A stretch of 64,000 nucleotides of DNA from Phallusia mammillata (GCA_003260075.1 QLIY01000015.1:217724-281723); one strand, 5' to 3'; numbered from the stretch's first letter, positions 24,901 to 38,560 are shown. The notes: generated by a model not told the origin, from the sequence alone. Numbers and translations: made by a program.

Positions 24901-25790
24901 AAATTGTCGCTGTGAATCTGTTTGCGTTCGTGTCATTTCATGTTGATTCTAAAAAGTGCCACTTCGACAAGCACTCAAGTCCTGTTATCTTCACACGTCA
25001 CGTTTGTTCTTGTGATTACGTCATGATATCCTTAAAATTGGAATGTTATCAATGCACGGAAGTATTCTGCACACAAGTTAGCGTAGGCTGTGAAAAGACC
25101 CTTTTTATAAGGCGACTGTATTTGTCGCTTTGCGCACGCCGCATTTCCAAAGTGGTTCCTTATCGTTGCAGCTTAAGCGCGCTATTTATACTTTGGCCCG
25201 ATATTTAAAGGTCTCTGTTTGACAAGTTGGCATTATTTCATCCAGCCCCATATCTCGATGGCAATTCAACTGTCCGAAATTCGTGTAGTCATGATCTGTA
25301 GAGTAGCTGGGATTTGAAAATCGCCGATAACCTTACGAAGAAACCTCGTCGAGCTGTCGTCTTCAAAAACCACCGATGTTTATCGTGTTTTGTTCATAAC
25401 ACGCAAAAGTGTGAACGCATGTCACAGCTAATGGATAATACCTTATCAAACCTTTGATCCAACGCATAATTTGTCAAGTGTTGAGCTTTCACGCAGTAAC
25501 GTAACCTTTTGGCTCGCTAAAATTCCGGTTTGCGGCTTTGCCCTGCGCATGCAAAAGAGTTCATTGTCTACAAAGGGCAATTCAAAAGAGACAAACACCG
25601 TTATTACTCAAATTCTTGCAGACGAACCCGTGCTGCGTCAAAGCGCATGTAAAGCATTTGACCATCAAGTTAACAAAGGGTATTTGACACCGTTTACGCA
25701 TAAGGCTATGGAGAAGCACCCTGGTAAAGTGTTTTAAAGCCAACATTGGTCGCCTGAGTTAATACAATAGTTAGAAGTACACACTTCGTT
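21971..25790. other. Intergenic region, no gene recognised
   Basis: A more GC-rich and CpG-containing stretch (about 21.9-22.9 kb) follows the peptide-gene promoter. Open frames on both strands overlap each other and match no family I know. Confidence 0.4.
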
Positions 25791-25794
25791 TAGA

Positions 25795-26045
25795 ACCGTT
25801 GGTTTCAGGTTCTTAGCTAAAGCTGTGAGTCAGGGTGGAAAACTGCAAAATGTGGTCAAAAACTCGTTTTCTGGAAAAAGGTCGCCCACCCTCTAATCTG
25901 TTCAAACATTACGGGGGGGGGGAAACCATTGGTTTCAGGTTCTCAGCAAAAGCTGTGAGTCAGGGTGGAAAACTGCAAAATGTGGCCAAAAACTCAACGT
26001 TTTCTGGAAAAAGGTCGCCCACCCTCTAATCTGTTCAAACATTAC
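25795..26045. repeat. Poly-G-joined duplication
   Basis: About 120 bp (GGTTTCAGGTTCT to TTCAAACATTAC) is repeated across ten G at 25913-25922 with a few substitutions and a small indel. Confidence 0.88.
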
Positions 26046-29000
26046 TCACAATAGATAACCACAAACGCACGCATGTGTTAAAGTCTGTTCAAACCACCCA
26101 CATAACGACCACTAAGACTGATAGATTTTTCGGTGCGTTTAGGCTTCCGTTTTATTTATCAAACACCCGGTTTGGGTTCAATGCCCCCTACACACATGTA
26201 AATTATAATACCAGTGTTTATGCAATATGTGTCACCGTCGTTGTACAACAATAACCTGTAGCTTACTGTCCATTAACAATGTCTTAGGATGCCGTTATTT
26301 TCTCCACCATGAGCTACACCATGTGACCATATCGCGTATTGAAATTGCCAAAAATATCCTTTTCGATTGACAATGTATTTAGGCCTCAATGATTTTGAAA
26401 AAGATATCGCAGAATCTTTGGAATTCACTTATGCTCAAAATATCCATGTGCCTGAAGTTCGGAAATTTATTGTAAAATCTTGTGCAACCACTATGTCATT
26501 ATCAGCTGGTATTTGTGGTTTTTTAGATGTCCTATTTTTAAGTGTTATACATGGTCAGGCTGCCCCAGGTACGCGCCATAAAAAATTACGTTGGGGAAAA
26601 TGGCAAAATACGGAAAGACGGTTGTTTAAATTAAATGTGTCAGATCGACATAGTTTCAATTTTTTGTTTGACTGACTTTTTTCAGACTATATAATCAACA
26701 ATTGTATTGTCGTTGTGCAATATTCTAACACCTAACAAAAAAGCCTTTGGCAATTATCACCAATGAGGTAGATGTTTCTTCTCTGCCTACCCAAGATAAT
26801 AACATAATCGCTTTTTTTGGTATTTTAAATTTCATATTTGTTATGATTAAAATAGTGGCTGTTAACGCCCTACACAAATTAGTGGTGAAATTACGTCATG
26901 CAAGGAGCGTTGTTCGTAAACGCCTGAAGTAAAGATTAAATAAGTGACGCATAAAATCATTTATTTCAGTAACGAATATTTGTGCGATTAGTGTTTAATT
27001 ATAAACACGAGCGCATAGTAAAAATGCGGCGGTTTGTATTTTCAATGGGATATTTTAAATCATTTTGTGTGACTGTATTTCTTCCGTCTGAAAATTATTT
27101 CGTTTCCCAAATCATTGATCAATCAGTTTTTTGTTTGCAGAAACTGATGATGCCTGTTTTATATGTTTTTTAGACATATAATTTAGAAAAAAGATTTATG
27201 CTTTGTACCTGTTTTTTTATTAAACAGTACAAATATTTAACTGATTCGAATCAAGAATCTTTCTTTATCATTCTATTGTCTGCGGTAGATTCTTTAGAAA
27301 CAAAAATGTTTTAGCCAGTTTGTTGGTTTGAACTTATAATTTTGTTCGAGACAAAAAAAAGGTTTGGGAACAGTTTACGGTTTGGGCGAAAGCCTCATTG
27401 ACTTATTTGGTGAAAAAGACACCAGATATTTCAAACTACTAAACCTCGTACTTCAAGCCTTTAACTACAAAAATCATTACCGCCTTTATCTTTTATGTTA
27501 TCGTAAAAACGTTCGGATGGAAGGCCGTGTTCTTGCGGTTTGTAAGTGAAATTACGATGAACACGAAACCATCCAAGTAGTGTCTTCCATATTATGGGTG
27601 CGGGGACGTTTTTCCACTGAAATCAATTAACCTTCGGTTCACCTTTACGGAACCAATTCATGTTTTGAAGTGATTAGCTGCACGAGTGATTTTTAAGATA
27701 GAGCTTAAGTTTATTTAGTCAAAGGTCTTTCCTGCCCTGCCCGTACCTGGTTGGCCGAAACAGAAAGGTCTGTTTATATTTCGCGACAATAAATCCTTGT
27801 GTCGTGCGTCGTCGCATCTTCTGGAAATAGGAATCACGCACCTTATTGCTATTACTAAATAGGTAACAGATTTTGTAGCTTGTTGTGGTCGTAAGTGTGG
27901 AGAACTGATCATCTGTTGCGCCAGCTTAAAAAAAACATGACCCTGACTGTGTTTGGCTTGTGAAGATCTTTGAAAATAACCACACAGACCATCCTTTTGA
28001 CTCATATTAAATAGAGGTTTTACACCAAGGATTCTTTTTCTGTGTAACCTTAAAAAACAGTATACAACATTCATATTTTGCCCTATTTTGTGGCAGTGAA
28101 CGTTTTCGGTTTGTGGATGGTTTTGAAAAAAATACTGTCTTTTCGACTTGTAGAGCATGGTAATTTACATCAAAAGTGTATTTTGTTTACTAATTTCTGT
28201 TTTTAGGTTGTTAACTGTGTGATCTAAAAATCCAAAAAAACATTCAAGTTTTGAGCTAGCATTAAACTCATTCTTAATCTGTAAGTTATCGAAGTTTTTC
28301 CACTGATCATGCATGTACAATTTAGTTTGAATTGTCTAGCTTCGTTCAAAACGTAGCGATTATGTTTTTACTAAACTCGTATTAAGTTATATCGTTTACC
28401 AAAGTTTTGACATCGCAAAGCGTATAAAAGAGTTTTTTATTTATTTCTTATACTTGTTCCTATTCCTATGTTTCCTGTATTTCGATTCCCACTTAAAAGT
28501 CAACATTACCATATTTTGAACAAAAACGTTTCCACAGATTGTTGTCAGGTCTTGACTCCTGATGTTCTACGGATATTCACTTTGCTAAACATTTTCGAGG
28601 TACTTAAATCGCTCGTATTCACGCCAGTTCCATGTTCCTTTTTATAAATCAAGTGTCAGAAATCATTACGGTTGTTTCCAGCTAAATGTTTTTTCTCAAG
28701 TTTCACATCAAAGCTTATTATTGTACAGCGGGTTTGGGGTTTTGTTTCACCGCCCAAATTTACGAATATTTTGCATCATTTCTTGATGATGATCTGAGCT
28801 TTAACTTCACGGTTTGTTTGTGTTTTGTTTCGTTTTCTTGTAAAAATTGCACAAATTGGCAACGATATCACTTTTGCAACGCTAGTTTTTAAATGATGTA
28901 GAAAAAAGATAATTATACGTACTTACTTTTTGGCACAAATACCCCGTTTATAAAAACATAGATAAGTGATATTTTTGATGTTTTTGTACAAATAAAGCAC

Positions 29001-29934
29001 CTTTCTCTCTTACCCAATCTTTAAAAGTGTTATTTTTGCCCGTTTCCGCTTTATTGGTTCATTAAATGCCATATTATCACGTACGAGCATAGGACATGGC
29101 ATCATCATACATAAATCCAATTGATGTTTGTAAAAAAGTTTTTCCGGCTCGATGTTTACTTTGCTATTGTGAATCCGACGTTTTTGGGGAGAAATTGCTC
29201 TCCCCTTGTGCTTATCGTCTCCTGTTGTTGTATACGTCCCTTTGATTCGCTTGTGTGCCATTGTTTAAGCACGTCACGCTTTATTTGGTCTGTGCGACGT
29301 CGACTTTTCCACATTCACGCAATCTCAAATTTGCGAGACCCTTAGCGATTGCGCAAAAAAACGGCGAAAAAATGGTGTTTGTTTTGACGGTTGTCATGGC
29401 GAAAAAAAACAACAGTTTCAGGTCATGCCGAGTCTGCCATTTTTCTCAGTGTTGGACCCGTTTTGACCACAATGATTTGTTTTTACCTGTCTGGCAATGT
29501 ACGCACATATTGGCTACTTCAACATTGTACATACACTTGTATTTGCTTGTTTAACTTGCCGGTATTTCCAAATGTTTTAGTTTAGCGCCATTCGTTTTTG
29601 TTTAAACCTTTTAAAAAAATGTGGAACTCAAAAGTTGGCTTATTTTAGCTTTATTGCTACAGGCAAGTGGCAACGAATTGTACCGTTCAATAATTACCAC
29701 GTTTGAAATCTTTGCATGAAAATTGCTAACTTTATGTTAATTTTGCATATCATGTATGTATTAAACCTACATTATTTCCATTTTTTCAACCTATATAGTT
29801 TATTCGATTGGTTAGGGTTCGAACCCGAATTTTATTGTAATCTTATCCATTTGTCGAATATCTCTTGTCATTTATTTTTGTTATTGTTAATGTAATAATT
29901 AAGAAACGGAAAAAGGGGGCACGTAAATAATGAG
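26046..29934. other. Intergenic region, no gene recognised
   Basis: Only chance-length reading frames; the longest (minus, 27715-28158, 147 codons) has no recognisable domain. Confidence 0.4.
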
Positions 29935-29937
29935 GGA

Positions 29938-30050
29938 AAAAAGGCATAATTAGGCCCAAAAGTTGGCGAAATTGCGGTCCGAATGATGCATAACGTGAAG
30001 TCAGGCCCGTTTTATTTTAACTTAGGTCCGAATCCGGGCCGACTTTCATC
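29938..30050. repeat. Dispersed GGCCCGA-rich repeat, copy 1
   Basis: Contains AGGCCCAAAAGTTGG, AAGTCAGGCCCGTTTTATTT and GGTCCGAATCCGGGCC. Related phrases occur near 40965-41070, 45140-45330 and 58615-58745, showing a dispersed family; its class is not established. Confidence 0.6.
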
Positions 30051-30082
30051 TGTTTACAGCTTAATTAGTAAATGGATACATC

Positions 30083-30351
30083 CAGTGGTGGGATTCAGCC
30101 GGTTCGCACCGGTTCTATAGGACCGTCTCACGAAATTTTATGAGATCAGCGAACCAGTTAGCATTACTGGGTACTGTCAATTGACTTTTTGTAGCAGAAC
30201 CGGCTGAAAAATATGACTTTTGTGATAGAACCGCTTTTTGTAACAGAACCGGCTGAAAAATATGACTTTTGTGATAGAACCGCTGCAAAATATGACTTTT
30301 GTGTACTTTTGTGATAGAACCGGCTCACACAAAAATTGAATCCCACCACTG
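30083..30351. mobile_element. hAT-type MITE with perfect 8-bp target duplication
   Basis: Inverted ends CAGTGGTGGGATTCA and TGAATCCCACCACTG (the latter as TTGAATCCCACCACTG) bound a 269-bp element. GATACATC occurs exactly at 30075-30082 and 30352-30359. Inside, a unit of about 54 bp (AGAACCGGCTGAAAAATATG and neighbours) is tandemly repeated twice plus a partial. Confidence 0.9.
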
Positions 30352-30509
30352 GATACATCGATTCCTTTTAATTGCTTTCAATTTTGTTCTAATTTCAATT
30401 ACGTACTGTTTATTGTGGTAAACTTATCATGTATCGGCTCGATGCTTTTGTATGTTTAGAATGCTTAATTGTGTTTGTTCGTTGTTGATCGTCTTACAAC
30501 TTTTCCTTT

Positions 30510-30610
30510 CTCGGGTTTCGAACCCTGGACACGCCCAAAGACGAATCGTGATCAGTTTTGTTATGTGTATATTGGTCAAACGCCTTGGACCATTCTGCCA
30601 AGTTCGTGCT
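30510..30610 (-). repeat. tRNA-like SINE head, decayed
   Basis: On the minus strand GGCAGAATGGTCCAAGGCG resembles a serine/leucine tRNA D-arm (A box), and CCAGGGTTCGAAACCC a T-arm (B box) about 60 bp later. No proper acceptor or anticodon stem folds, so it is a tRNA-derived SINE or pseudogene rather than a tRNA. Confidence 0.45.
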
Positions 30611-30932
30611 TCATCTATCACGTTTCGGAGGTTAATAGCTCCCCGGCGCAGGGTGTGCATTTTACGTGTTGTAAATTACAAGGATTTGATGTCCACGCGA
30701 GGGCGTAAAAGACTTGCGTTTTACATAAGGTTTCTTTGACGGGAAAACATCTTGTTTTTTATGTCTGTCTAGTCAGCTGTCACTTTCTATGAATGTTTGC
30801 CGTGTTAAGTTTGGTTTAAGTCATTACATTGCACAAAATTTTCAAACTTGCTGTCTGCCAATGACTTTCTATAATCTCTGGTGTGTAAGGTATAACTTTC
30901 AAAGAACATTGTTCGCCTTATGGCCAGTATTA

Positions 30933-31123
30933 CAGCGTTTCTCGAACCTTTTTACTGGAGGGTCACGGGTTTAAGTCAATATTGTTTTAGTAGTTGTTCT
31001 TTGTGACCTAGCCTTTATTTCTTTAATATACTCAGAATTCTACGCTTTTCATTGGTGAGCTAGGGTAACGGCTTTGAAGGATAGTTTAAGGGGTCACGAA
31101 GTATAAAAAGCTAGGAACCACTG
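30933..31123. mobile_element. Possible decayed hAT MITE
   Basis: CAGCGTTTCTCGAACCTTTTT at the left and AAAAAGCTAGGAACCACTG at the right are imperfect inverted ends of hAT type. No target duplication is visible. Confidence 0.35.
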
Positions 31124-32140
31124 GCCTTTTGGAACATAGGATCTTGTTGGGAATGTAATGTGCATTGTAACGAAAAGGAAATGAATTACTGTGAATCTTA
31201 AAATGTCCCAACCGGGTAACAACGTTGATGTATGAAACGTACATTGATTCCAGTAGTGGAAAATATTAGGGAAAATTTTTGTAACACTACTTCTGTGTAT
31301 ACATCAACTTTCTGGGTGTCGATTCCACTTTACACGAGGTGTTGAGGTGTCCGCAATTGTGGCGTAACTCGAATCACCTTTTCCTGGGTAAGGGTACACG
31401 CCCTACTACGCTTCGCCTGATACTACCACTGTGAGGTGAACTTTGTCCCCTAGTGCTGTGTTGACATTGCTGGCCTGTCTGGAAGTAGGCGTGGCGAAGG
31501 TGTGTGGGCCAGGAATGTAGGCGGAGTTTGTGGGGCCGTGGTTGTAAGTTGAAACCCCGACGCCATTTTAACTCGGGGGCGTACCATTTTCAACGAGAGG
31601 TCGTAGGTTTCGTTTTTTTAAGTCTGGACTTTTATCATTGTTGGAAAGTAAGTCTTAACTATGACACTTTTCATGAGCACGTATTTGTGGCAAAATAACG
31701 ATGTAATAATATATTATTGAAATCTGAGAGTTTATTTTGGTTCCTTGGTGTTGACTTCAATTCGAATACATATTGGTTGATCCCGGGTGTATACCTTTAA
31801 TTATTCCACGTTTATTAAAATTATGTTTCAAGTTAAATGTTTAGTAGTGTATTTCCTTTGTTATATAACATGATGAAAAGCAGATTTTTAGCAGTTTGTC
31901 ACCAAGGTTTCAATCAACAGACCATAAAAACAGTAGAGTTTTTTTTCTCATGAGGTAAAACAATTGCTTTCATAAGTGATCTTACCGAAACAATGTCGAG
32001 GTTTTACTGACGTTCAGTAAACCTGCAGTGTCTACTAAAACACATTACCAAAATTTGTCGGTACTATGTATCTGCCACCTGTACTATGTACCCGCCAAAC
32101 CATGAGCCACACTGTTTTAGTTTGTGCATGTGGTTTTTAA
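31124..32140. other. Intergenic region, no gene recognised
   Basis: No exon, RNA gene or clear repeat end recognised. Confidence 0.4.
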
Positions 32141-32149
32141 ATCAACACA

Positions 32150-32305
32150 TAAGCTCCAGAAATGTAAACTGTGAAGTTGATAAAAGCCTAATTTTTAGTA
32201 TTCTTTTTGTATGGTTTAACATCTACCATATAGTCCATTGAGAGAAATGAAAATGATTTGTAATGTTGAATGAGAAATTCGTCGATAAAGGTTGGGATTA
32301 ACTAT
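32150..32305. repeat. Dispersed repeat, relative of the 53.6-kb element
   Basis: CTGTGAAGTTGATAAAAG, TTGTATGGTTTA and CATCTAC.ATATAG in the same order and spacing recur at 53.68-53.75 kb. This copy lacks clear terminal repeats. Confidence 0.65.
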
Positions 32306-33049
32306 TAACATTCTTGGAAAAATTTCTAACTACAGTGGTATGCACGACTTTGTGTTTGTGTCCAAATAACGCAGTAATCAATCAATCAATTCTGGTAATT
32401 TATATCGGTTTCTGAGTGAGGGAGAATGCTTTGTACTCGCCGTTGGTTGTTTGTCTTGGTTCTTTGCCTTCGCGTGGCAAGACATGTTTGTCCAACTTAT
32501 TTAGGCTTTGTAGAGACAGGGACTTTTGTAGGAGTAGAGTTGGCAGGCTATGTTTGCATTGTGGTGGGAAACATGCGAGGAACGTGCAGCAAGAATCGTG
32601 TCCAACACTCGTACCCGTTGCCCACCCAGTGCGCCTAACAGTGTTGGGTTACAAACACACAGAGCTTCGTAAAATGACAAATCCAACAGCGTTTTTCAGG
32701 TAGCAGTTACGTTGTTCCTATTTTTGCAGTTTTATGGTGATTTGTCGAGGGTTTTAGGGGTCTAGTGTGTACCATGGGGCGTGCAGATGCAAGTGGCCAA
32801 TCCCAGGTGATTCTAAACATAACCTGTTTGCCCAAAATCTGTCACGAAGTTCGTGAAACGGTTGGAGAGGGGGAAGGCGATTAGGTTTCTAAGCGTTGTA
32901 AAACTGTTCGGCATTGTCCCCAAAATAGATGCACTCGAAATAGAGGCTTACTTGTTGAAAGCATAAAAAGTTTAGACAATTTGTACCCATTGGAGGGTTT
33001 AGAAATCGTTGCTGTGGCGTATGCATTTGCCCGGATTTAGTAATCATTT

Positions 33050-33400
33050 TTTTTCTGACTTGATGAATATTTCCTTACAAACAGATATCTTGCAAACTCA
33101 AGCAAATTTTATGTCTTTTCTGCTGCCAAATACGTATAGTCTTCGACATGCTGTTGTGTTTTTCTTTTACTTGCCTTGCAATTCCCAAACAGGTCATGGA
33201 TACCATTTTCAACCTGGGGGGGGGGGTCTGGCTGGATGAATATTTCCTTACAAACAGATATCTTCTCAAGCAAATTTTATCTCTTTTCTGCTGTCAAATA
33301 CATAGTCTTCGTCTCTTCGACATGCTGTTGTGTTTTTCGTTCACTTGCCTTGCAATTCCCAAACAGGTCATGGATACCATTTTCAACCTGGTGCTGTATT
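33050..33400. repeat. Poly-G-joined duplication
   Basis: About 160 bp (TTGATGAATATTTCC to CATTTTCAACCTGG) is repeated across G at 33216-33226, with small indels such as an extra TCGTCTCT in the second copy. Confidence 0.88.
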
Positions 33401-33809
33401 TAGTTTTTGTGTCTATTCATATGCTGTCTGCACTTGTTCAGTTACATAGTAAGTTTCAGCCGTTTTTTTTTAATAAATATGAAGACAACGATCAAAACAA
33501 ATAATAAGCAAGCGGATGATCGATATAAAAACGTGCATTGACCGCAATAAATAAGACAAACAACAAACGTAAAAGACGACAAAATTGGCGTTGCGGGACA
33601 TAAAAAAACGAGTTAATAGAAATAAATAATGTAAAAAACATCACACGTAAAAAATTGAACTTCGTCAGTAATGAATTCGCCATGTTTTTTTGATGCCCAG
33701 AACCAAAGTCCCGTTGCTTCAATTGTTTGTTTGCTGGCTGTGTTTTGGCGAAAGGAAGGCAAGCAAAAGCGCGTAAAGTGTGCTAAGATAACATAAGTCT
33801 CATCTCGAA

Positions 33810-34130
33810 ACTAATGACGTCATCACCACCACTCTGAAATGACGCAAAGTATTTCGGAAAACCACTTTAAAGCATGGACAGGTTGCAGTTCGTTTAGTTC
33901 GTGGGCAAATTCTCGCAATGAGATACATCTGTTTGCCCTTCAATGAACGCTTTAAGTTGGGGGGGGGGGGCCGAAGCTGATGACGTCATCACCACCACTC
34001 TGAAATGACGCAAAGCATTTCGGAAAACCACTTTAAAGCATGGGCTCGATCCAGTTGGTTTAGTTCGTCGGCAAATTTTCGCAATGAGATACATCTGTTT
34101 GCCCTTCAATGAACGCTTTAAGTTGGCAGT
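33810..34130. repeat. Poly-G-joined duplication
   Basis: About 150 bp containing the CRE-like ATGACGTCAT and ending CTTTAAGTTGG is repeated across G at 33959-33970. The copies differ at several sites. Confidence 0.88.
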
Positions 34131-35267
34131 TCTTTTTGGGGTTGGTTTGCGCCCATCTGTAATGCAAAAAATAGAATAAAAAAAGATACTCATGGCATAC
34201 GCACCACAAAAAGAACCTGACAGAAGTGGCGAAAATATATTTTTGTAATTTATTTGTTGGATTTTTATCCTAATATTTTTGTTTTCCAGATATTTTTTCA
34301 AAAACATTAAATATAATCATGTTTTTTAAAGTGTATTAAAATCTCCACCTTACGCTATGTATTTTTTACGCTACACGCTTTTAGTCATGGTATTTACTAC
34401 ATTTCCGCCACCAAGCGACGAAACGTAATGAAAATAGCGATCCTAACGTTTTGGACCCAATCAAGCCCATTTGACGCCCCATTTACCGTAAACAATGATC
34501 CAATAGTATTCCTTTATTGGTTGTCACACCCTAGAAGGCAACTTATTGTTATTCTTTGCGTTGGCAACTCCAATACTTTATAAATACTTGTGCGTATTGA
34601 AACTGTGTACCACAGGTGGCTACTCTAGAAATGCTTGTGGTGTCAAATTTGATTGCTCCTCCCAGAATTAGCCCTCGTCCTTTTGCTAATATCATCCCAT
34701 GCTTTGTGTCGTTTGTTTAAACGTTTGTTTTGCGCCTCCCCCACGCTCGGGGTCATAAACCGATTGACGTGGGCATATCGTACAAGACCATGTTTCGCAA
34801 TATGATTACACTGTTGGGAAACCTTCATATAATGGCGATCGAAAATGGGCGTATAGACACTTCCAAATTTGGTATTGCGAAAGAATTTCTGACATCATGT
34901 AAAGCTATGTTGTCAATTTTGGCTTTGCGACCATAGTTATTAATCTTATTTGTCTCCGTGAATCATACTATAGTCATACTAAAAATCATACTATTTCTTT
35001 AATTATTTTTCAATAATATGTTACGATTTTTTTTAGAAAAAAAAAACGCTTTTGAACTAAAATTTATTTCAATAAAGGACTGATGATGCCATTTATGCCA
35101 TTTTCAGTTAAAACGCTATGAATTCATTTTACTTCGCAGTTTGGCACATATCGTTTTTGTTCAAGCAAACAAACTATATTGTTTTACTTTAGGGTTTTTT
35201 AAATGGAATTCATGTTACTTCGGAAAAAAAATTTCTTACTAGGAATTCTACAATCAATTTATTTCAC

Positions 35268-36138
35268 TTACTCCGCAAATTTGGAGAGAATCTGATCGAG
35301 TCGCGAATCAAGCACTTCCATTAAAATTTCGGAACCTGCGTAGGATGATAATAAGCGTTTCGAGGCTCTCTTGTGGTGTCGCCTGCCGTTGTTCATTTCG
35401 TGAAGAAATTCTCGCTCGATTCGGCGAAGAAATTTTCGTTCTTTAACGTGGTGCGGCTGCAGGACCTTGATTCTACAAACAGAATGAATTGTTTCAGATC
35501 TTTTGTCGTAAAGTTTTAGTTTATTTTTTGTAGACAAAATTATTAAAGAACACGCAATAACTATTTCATTTTTAAAGATGTACAAAATATTCCGTTTGCC
35601 GAGTTTATTCGGCCGAATTGGTAATTTTCACGAAGATTTCGTTTCGGCCGAATAATTAGGTGTAATTCGGCCGATTCCGAACCTCTTACGAACTCAGACT
35701 TATCGCGTTAAACATGTCTTTTCTGCGTAACAAGGAACCACACAATGTTTTTAATCGCAATAACGCAAATGTAGTCCAAGATTTTTTGTTTATGGGCTAC
35801 AGATTTCGTTATTTTGTTGTGACAAAAGAAAATTAACTTACAATTCCGACAAAGTGGTCAGCATACTGTTGGTGTCAGTTTGTGATGATTCTGCAATATC
35901 TTGTTGATGACTTGACCTGTCAGTAAATAAAACACTCTTGTTAAACTACATAAACCACCAAAATTCACAGAAAAATGTCATAGAATCATGTAACACCTAT
36001 TACAAATTGTTTTTTATGTTTCTTCTCAAGAACTTTTTAACTTTTCGGCATACTAACTTACCGTGAGACTGGTGACGCAGAACAATAAAGTATAGATGCA
36101 ATAACAAATACGAAAAGCGGGAGCCACGTTGTCGACAT
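35268..36138 (-). CDS. Secreted propeptide, helical peptide of unknown family
   Basis: Three exons, 36138-36062, 35916-35842 and 35472-35268, all joined in phase 2, encode 118 residues. The first exon is a signal peptide (MSTTWLPLFVFVIASILYCS, cut near SAS-PV). The rest has three basic sites: FLRRIEREF, NGRRHHKR and ASKR. The last would release a 28-residue C-terminal peptide with an amphipathic pattern, containing SEILMEVLDSRLDQILSKF. The stretch ILMEVLD recalls LLREVLE of CRF, and LDSR recalls glucagon, but neither is convincing. No C-terminal amidation signal is present. The stop TAA overlaps GTAAGT, so a further exon is possible, but none was recognised. A gene for a neuropeptide or hormone precursor is the likely reading; its ligand class is not known. 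Confidence 0.65.
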
Positions 36139-36547
36139 TTTAGTTGCTTTTGTATTTTGCTTTGAATCAAAATGTCTTTGTATATTGCTTCAACAATGTT
36201 TCAGAAACAAACAGTATTTCAATGACAAAATGTACTTTCGCAATAACACAATCTGCAAAAAAACATGATGTTTGATCACAATGGTGTTTTATAACTTTTT
36301 TGCGTCACAGCTACTTATTTATCGATGTATAAGAAGTGCCCATTCGGTAGAAAAAATTTCTCGATAAATGCAAAATCTCTCTTTAAGCATTCAACGTGCA
36401 ACCTGGTTCGACGACAGCGACAACAGTCACCTAAACAACTATAACAGCGAAAAGTCGAATCTGACTTGAATATTTACAACTACACGTAAGCAAGCGTTGG
36501 TTTCAACTATCGCTACAGCTTCTACCAATCTCGGCCCAGGCTTGTGC

Positions 36548-36555
36548 CTTTTATA
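36548..36555 (-). promoter_or_regulatory. TATA box upstream of the 35-36 kb peptide gene
   Basis: TATAAAAG on the minus strand in the context GGATATAAAAGGCAC, about 410 bp before the ATG, is a strong TATA match and implies a long leader or a leader intron. Confidence 0.4.
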
Positions 36556-36559
36556 TCCA

Positions 36560-38560
36560 CCCAACGCCACGACACGCCTACCGCAGAATCACGTGACCGC
36601 GTATCGCCTTTCTCGAAACAGAACCATTGACTGCACCTTCCGTGAACGCGCGCGCTGTGTTCTCGCTTGAGTAAACACACCTGTGAGCAAAAGGCGATGA
36701 CGTTTTACGATTTGAAATCCTATCGATTATGGCGAAGGGATGTCGCAATGACTTGTGATGTCACAAAAAGCTTTGTGACTTGTTCTTTGCGTGGAAAGGT
36801 TCCTTATCTGATTTGGAAAAAGTAAATTGTCAACACCATGAGTCGTAGATTAAACTTACCCGGGCCCCCATAAGCTTACAGTTGCGACAATATCTCGTCA
36901 ATTGATCAAAATCAAGTAACTATCAAATCAGATACGAGTTTGTTTAGTCTGGAGGTTTAATGCTGTCTTTCTCACCATACTTTCACATGTGCAATTCAAA
37001 CCGCCTCTCGTTGAAATACCGCCGGATTCGCTTCTCTAGCTCGTTGCGGTGTATCTTTGTGAATGCTATAAAGTGACCAAAACACATTTAAACCGTTTTT
37101 TAACATAATACATCGTTTTGATTTTTGTTTTAGTCCAACAATTCGGGATACATTTACTGTTTTGCTGTGAGTGTTAGTTTACAAACTCGCTACCCACTAC
37201 GAATGCAACACATTTTTTGTATTACTGTTTGTGTTATGATACTGCTTTTTTGATATTGTTAAACCGTTGAGATATTTCAACATGGTTTTGTATCAAAGAA
37301 TTAGGACAATGTAAGCCGATTCCTGTTTGTTGAAGAAACATGTCTACATACACTTGTCGTAGTTCAACTGCACGTGAACGTGGCGCTCTGAAACGCTACA
37401 TCAATTCAGCTTACTGTGACTTGAAACGAACCCGTCAGGAAGAGATAACCCCTCTGGTCTTGCGATCATGTTTACATAATAAATGTCACCCAAATTTTAC
37501 TTAATCCGCAGCCCAAACAGCCAAGTTCCGCTTATTTGACACAATCTCAAGCGAAATCTGCACCCCTGGGCAAATCTGCAAGTTTTTGACTTCGTTCCAT
37601 TTCAGGGAATTAAATGTTTACGCCTTTTTGGTCTGTGAGTTGGCTGGGATGGCCTGATTGGTATGTTTTGTGCATGTTGTCGTTAACTCTAAACACAGAT
37701 AGTTTAGTATGGGAATTTATATTTTGTCAGTCTCAAACATGTTTGGGACCAAATGTTTTGCGGTACAAACGGTCTTGCATGTATCAAAGGTAAAAATGCT
37801 CTATTTGATCCCCGTTTTAGTCGTGGGGGCTATTATCTATATTTGCAACAAAAACCTTTAAATACAACCCTTATTGTATAGATAGAACCGATTTGTACTC
37901 GAGACCTTCATATAAATGTTGTGTTCTTTCACGTTTTTGTGAAATTTGAGCGGGAAGCCGTATGTGTTATTGTGCATAATTTGGCCTGTATCTTCTCTCT
38001 GCCTATGACGTTTGCCTTTTGAAGAAATTCCACACCCTTAAACCCTTAATGACAGACATCCTAAAAGTGTAGCATACCTTCCGGGCGCAAATGTTGGCTC
38101 TTTCTCTTGAAATTGCGTCTCGAGTGTATTTAACACCTCGTTGTGGCGTTCTCCATGGCATAGGTGGTCTTCTCCAAAGTGACTCATTTGAAGCCATGCT
38201 TTGTGCTTATATCCTTATGACGTAGATTGCACGTAAGAAAGGCCTTTGTCTACTCAATGCGTTAGCCACAATTGATGCTGTCGTCCACCGGACATGCTTT
38301 CCATTTAGTCACGGCTTCTTAAGGGCCACGTCAATTTCAGGATTATGATTTTTTCTCATGAGTCAATCTTCTATATTCTTCAGCCCACGCGAAAGCTGTC
38401 AAGAGCAAGGCCGAGTGGGGATTAAGTGAGGAAATTCGCGTGATATGAAACTTGTTGATACCGCTAAGAATTTTTGAGTCATTTCCAACTGTTGTTTGTC
38501 TCCTTACATTAAACCAACGTCCTAAAAACTTGTGAGGCCAAAAATGCGTTTTCTGTTTTA
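36560..38560. other. Intergenic region, no gene recognised
   Basis: No coding exon, RNA gene or defined repeat recognised upstream of the peptide-gene promoter. Confidence 0.4.

Noticed and set aside
26367-26675. Plus-strand frame with a signal-peptide-like stretch
   Set aside because: No basic processing sites in a convincing order, no splice partners and no family resemblance.
27715-28158. 147-codon minus-strand reading frame
   Set aside because: No recognisable domain, signal peptide or splice partner; length is within chance for this window size.
29815-29835. GGGTTCGAACCC as a tRNA T-arm
   Set aside because: No D-arm, anticodon stem or acceptor stem can be placed around it.
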